A stretch of DNA of 9,519 nt from Ekhidna sp. (lineage in GTDB: Bacteria; Bacteroidota; Bacteroidia; Cytophagales; Cyclobacteriaceae): contig JAPPDO010000188.1 of assembly GCA_028821635.1 (NCBI GenBank), positions 1 through 9,519 of the forward strand. Direction: 5' to 3'. Of this stretch, positions 7,025 through 9,519 are shown in pieces. The notes beneath the pieces were generated by a model, which was given only the letters and a program-made list of their open reading frames with translations, did no database searches and was not told where the DNA came from. Within the stretch, counting starts at the first letter, position 1. Each line of letters begins with the position of its first letter. The position numbers and the translations under genes were made by a program.

Positions 7025-7398
7025 GTTATTCACAAATATGAGACACTAATAGTATTAGATAAAATTATAGTTTAAATATTAAAGTTATTATTATGGCTGT
7101 GGATTTGTTGATAAAAAAGTAAAATTTAATTAGGAAAATTCGTTTGTTAATAAGTAGTTATTATAAAATTTAGAATAACGAGAATTCCACATCTAAAGAA
7201 TTAATTTTGAGCAAGTTAAGAGAACTGTGGAAAAGCGAAATATGATCAAGGTTAATAATTGAATATAAATTTGAGGTCAGGAAACTTGTGAATAATTAAA
7301 AAGAAATACTGAGTTAATAGATGGCTAAAACGGAAATGAAAAGATTAGCAAAAAGCGATCTTGATTTTGAATAGATATTAATAAGTTATTAACACTAT
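7025..7398. other. oriC: Candidate chromosomal replication origin (oriC): AT-rich gap with a DnaA-box cluster
   Basis: No gene is visible in these 374 bases. By hand count, 7041-7380 is about 24% GC, against 37-47% in sampled 60-base blocks of the adjoining TPR gene. Eight 9-mers resemble the DnaA box TTATCCACA. One mismatch: TTATTCACA at 7026-7034 (plus), TTATCAACA at 7114-7106, TTTTCCACA at 7234-7226 and TTATTCACA at 7295-7287 (minus). Two mismatches: AAATCCACA at 7106-7098, TTATTAACA at 7153-7145 (minus) and at 7386-7394 (plus). Weaker: AATTCCACA at 7183-7191. The boxes at 7098-7114 are directly adjacent. AT-only runs at 7061-7085 and 7111-7170 could unwind. A promoter for the TPR gene must also lie here. 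Many Bacteroidota origins are not next to dnaA, so the absence of dnaA does not exclude this. The function is inference. Confidence 0.55.
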
Positions 7399-9078
7399 TT
7401 AAAGAGATATTTCGACCTCTTGGATCCAGTTTTCTCTAATCGTCGTCTGTTCGGGGTGGATATAAATATCTTCGGGCTCAATGTTTTTGAGTAAATTACC
7501 AGCACTCCACTTGCCATCCTTATTATTATCAATCAGAATTCTTATGGTATATTCACCGGGCGCGACCCTTGGAAACGTAGGCTTTTTAAGGTTAGTTATG
7601 GAATATTTGACTTCACCTTGACCGTCAAGTAATTGGGTAAAAAAATACTCTTTTTCAGTTGTTATCTGGAATGTAATTGTTCCAAATTCTCCGGATTCTG
7701 TTGTTCTGTATTTTACTGACTGATTTGAGCTGGTATCGTTTTCAATCGAATAAAAAGAGCCTGACGAGATATTAATATTAAGTTGGAAATTAATGTTTTC
7801 GTCCTCATTTGGATTTTTCTCCTCATTAGTTGAATCCTTTGGAATATTCTCCAGGATTTGGCTAATAACGGAATCTTTATTTAAGAAAGCCTGCATTCTC
7901 GCTTGGGTTAGGTTCGTGTTCCACTCGACATTGTAGGAAAGAGGCATTTTAAGTGTGCTGTCTTTAGTGAGTAAAATTTGCAGTGAATCAGTGACAAATG
8001 ATGGTTTATTAAATGTAAGGTGAATAGTGTTGGTATCTGAAATAATGGTATTAGCCGATAGAGTATTTGTCAAGTATGGAGTAGGCTTTCTGAAGTTATC
8101 CTGAAAGACATTCTTGATTGTGTCAATGCTAGCATTTTCAAGGCTATCTCTGGACGTGATGATAAGTTGCAGGCTATCATTAAGCGGGATTTGCTCGGGT
8201 TTGTATATTCTGATACCATCTTTTTTCTCACCGATAAGATTGGAATAATAGATAGCCGGTTCAATTGAGTAATCATCAATTTCTTTATTGTACTTAACCT
8301 CTATATATGGCCCGATTGACCTGCTGTTAATATAATTGAATGGTCTAATGTCTTGTAACAGCGTACTAATAGATTCGTCAATATTTTTTACAGAGTCTAG
8401 GTATATGGTGTCTTTCAGAAAGCCATGTTGTTCAGTTTCGGGCTCTAGCAAGATGTTATTATTTTGATCGTCAAAGATGAGAATCTTATAATAGTCAGCT
8501 TTTATATATTCCAGTTTAAATTCTCCACTGTCATTGGTGATGGTGAAATAAAGAGGATTGTCTTTTAAAAAATCTAGCGTATCGGAGTGGGGATATAATC
8601 CTACAGTATATTTTGGTACAGCCTCCTGACTAAAGAGGTCCACCACAGAACCGGAGATTTTCATAGAATCAATGAAGTTCCCTGTGCTAAATGCTATGGA
8701 GAAGTCTTCTACCGGATTTTTCTCCGTTACATCTACGACTCCGTCAGCGAAATTAATATTATATGTAGTGGAGTCTTCAAGTTCACCTTCCAGCTTCACA
8801 GTCAGTCTGTTTTTCCTACCAATCGCCTTAAATTTAATGTTTGCCTTAGGGGTAATGATTACTTTCTGAGGTAATTGATCAGCAGACACATACTCCGAAA
8901 AAATGAAGTTTAGTTCTTTGTCTTGAAAGTTTGTCTGTCCTCTAACAGGTTGTGATTCTATTAAAATCGGAGGGATCGTATCTCTTGGGCCACCTGTAGG
9001 ACTTGCAGGATTAGCACATTGCTGGAAGATGACTTGGAGTATAAGCCCATAAAAAACATGATGAAGGTATTTCTTCAT
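7399..9078 (-). CDS. SbsA-type Ig-like domain lipoprotein
   Basis: Probable outer-membrane-attached lipoprotein of 559 aa, of a family common in Bacteroidota and of unknown role. The N-terminus M-K-K-Y-L-H-H followed by a hydrophobic stretch ends in I-F-Q-Q-C21, which serves as the lipidation site although the Q-Q before the cysteine is unlike the classic L-A-G-C lipobox. The linker A-N-P-A-S-P-T-G-G-P-R-D-T-I-P-P is the family hallmark. An Ig-like domain (SbsA Ig-like) covers about 33-132 with F-S-E-Y-V, T-T-Y-N-I-N-F and F-S-I-A-F-S-T-G. A carboxypeptidase-regulatory-like beta domain follows at about 138-225 (I-S-G-S-V-V-D, D-S-G-E-F-K-L-E-Y-I). The C-terminus has a D-N-N-K-D-G-K-W loop at 517-524 that resembles a calcium-binding D-x-N-x-D-G loop. 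ATG at 9078-9076; no in-frame ATG lies upstream. It is on the same strand as the TPR gene but 374 bases away. Confidence 0.85.
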   Translation of the reverse strand: MKKYLHHVFYGLILQVIFQQCANPASPTGGPRDTIPPILIESQPVRGQTNFQDKELNFIFSEYVSADQLPQKVIITPKANIKFKAIGRKNRLTVKLEGELEDSTTYNINFADGVVDVTEKNPVEDFSIAFSTGNFIDSMKISGSVVDLFSQEAVPKYTVGLYPHSDTLDFLKDNPLYFTITNDSGEFKLEYIKADYYKILIFDDQNNNILLEPETEQHGFLKDTIYLDSVKNIDESISTLLQDIRPFNYINSRSIGPYIEVKYNKEIDDYSIEPAIYYSNLIGEKKDGIRIYKPEQIPLNDSLQLIITSRDSLENASIDTIKNVFQDNFRKPTPYLTNTLSANTIISDTNTIHLTFNKPSFVTDSLQILLTKDSTLKMPLSYNVEWNTNLTQARMQAFLNKDSVISQILENIPKDSTNEEKNPNEDENINFQLNINISSGSFYSIENDTSSNQSVKYRTTESGEFGTITFQITTEKEYFFTQLLDGQGEVKYSITNLKKPTFPRVAPGEYTIRILIDNNKDGKWSAGNLLKNIEPEDIYIHPEQTTIRENWIQEVEISL

Positions 9079-9519
9079 TTCGTTACAAATATCAGCCCGA
9101 AATACGCATTTGCCTCCTAATTTACAAATTGAAAAAAGAAAAACAGGTTGTGAAGTTTTACAATTTTTATCAGTTATGGAAGGTTATTGTGAAAGATACT
9201 TCTCTTATTAAGATTTTGCTCGGACGCAATGATGATTAATTAGTTCTTCAGGATATTGAATTTGATCGGACGAGCCAAGAGTCTGAGTTTTACCCTACGG
9301 ACACTGAATGATCTCCCTGAGTTTTCTTATATGACTATTCTTTTGAAGACTATAAAACCGTTGCATTAGTACCTAATTATTTATTTTGTTATGAAATTTT
9401 ATTGATACTATATAGCAAATATTGGGCACATAGTCAGATTTGCGGCACACCACATCCAGCAAATCCGACGGTTTATTCTAATTCTGCCAGTTCACGTACC
9501 CTAGGAACTTCAGCATTTT
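9079..9519. other. Gene-poor right edge with an abrupt composition change
   Basis: No ORF with a normal start is supported over 441 bases. The part next to the lipoprotein gene should hold its promoter, but I see no clear TAnnTTTG. A perfect AGGAGG (minus strand, 9118-9113) precedes a five-codon ORF M-R-I-S-G (9109-9092), which is unusual for this phylum. From about 9421 the sequence becomes GC-richer: by hand count 9361-9420 has 11 of 60 G+C and 9421-9480 has 28 of 60. On the minus strand the last 47 bases read N-A-E-V-P-R-V-R-E-L-A-E-L-E-stop (TAA at 9475-9473), possibly the 3' end of a gene entering from the right. On the plus strand a frame without a start codon is open from about 9321 to the edge. 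Neither can be decided within the window. Confidence 0.4.
9437..9465. repeat. Imperfect stem-loop GATTTGC(GG)...(CC)GCAAATC
   Basis: Arms GATTTGC (9437-9443) and GCAAATC (9459-9465) pair perfectly over 7 bases. The pairing extends by GG/CC past a bulged A, leaving a loop of about 10 bases. It lies 7 bases beyond the possible minus-strand stop at 9475-9473, so it might be the terminator of a gene entering from the right, although no T-run follows. It could equally be a dispersed REP-like palindrome. The pairing is seen directly; the role is inference. Confidence 0.4.

Noticed and set aside
7321..7374. 17-codon ATG frame (M-A-K-T-E-M-K-R-L-A-K...) in the AT-rich gap
   Set aside because: Too short, with no translation signal or context; expected by chance in such sequence.
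8070..8869. Frames of 65-69 aa overlapping the Ig-like lipoprotein gene
   Set aside because: Shadows in other frames of a long, domain-supported CDS.
9321..9519. Plus-strand frame open for 66 codons to the right edge
   Set aside because: No start codon, and the peptide crosses the abrupt GC boundary and the stem-loop; more likely non-coding or repeat sequence.

Overview
The window looks like chromosomal DNA of a Bacteroidota bacterium, probably of the Cytophagales/Cyclobacteriaceae kind (inference). The reasons are moderate-to-low GC with very AT-rich gaps, A-rich leaders instead of Shine-Dalgarno sequences, a 67K-type SppA next to folK, a lipoprotein whose mature end reads C-A-N-P-A-S-P-T-G-G-P-R-D-T-I-P-P (a Bacteroidota pattern), and a long secreted TPR protein.

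Layout. Positions 1-1571 (minus strand) hold a tight operon: folK (folate biosynthesis), a TauE/SafE-type anion permease whose ATG directly follows the folK stop, and the N-terminus of a Wzx-like oligosaccharide flippase that leaves the window at the left edge. sppA (envelope signal-peptide peptidase) is divergent from folK, with 81 bases between them. From 5136 down to 3427 (minus strand) lies a compact four-gene cassette inserted between housekeeping genes: a 54-aa unknown ORF overlapping the next gene by ATGA, a beta-class N4-cytosine/N6-adenine DNA methyltransferase, an Hpy99I-like HNH (beta-beta-alpha-Me) endonuclease overlapping it by 17 bases, and a 53-aa very basic unknown ORF. This reads as a complete Type II restriction-modification system with two small companion genes. 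Upstream of it on the same strand is a 608-aa exported TPR protein (ending at 5198), then a 374-base gene-free region, then a 559-aa SbsA-Ig-like lipoprotein. The last 441 bases hold no convincing gene, and GC rises abruptly near 9420.

The two most notable points are as follows. First, the gene-free stretch 7025-7398 is about 24% GC (hand count over 7041-7380) and carries eight DnaA-box-like 9-mers, so it is a good candidate replication origin. Second, the restriction-modification cassette carries two unrecognised small proteins and an ACAGACT-GTTT-AGTCTGT palindrome that resembles the C-boxes of controller-regulated R-M systems, although no HTH controller gene is visible.
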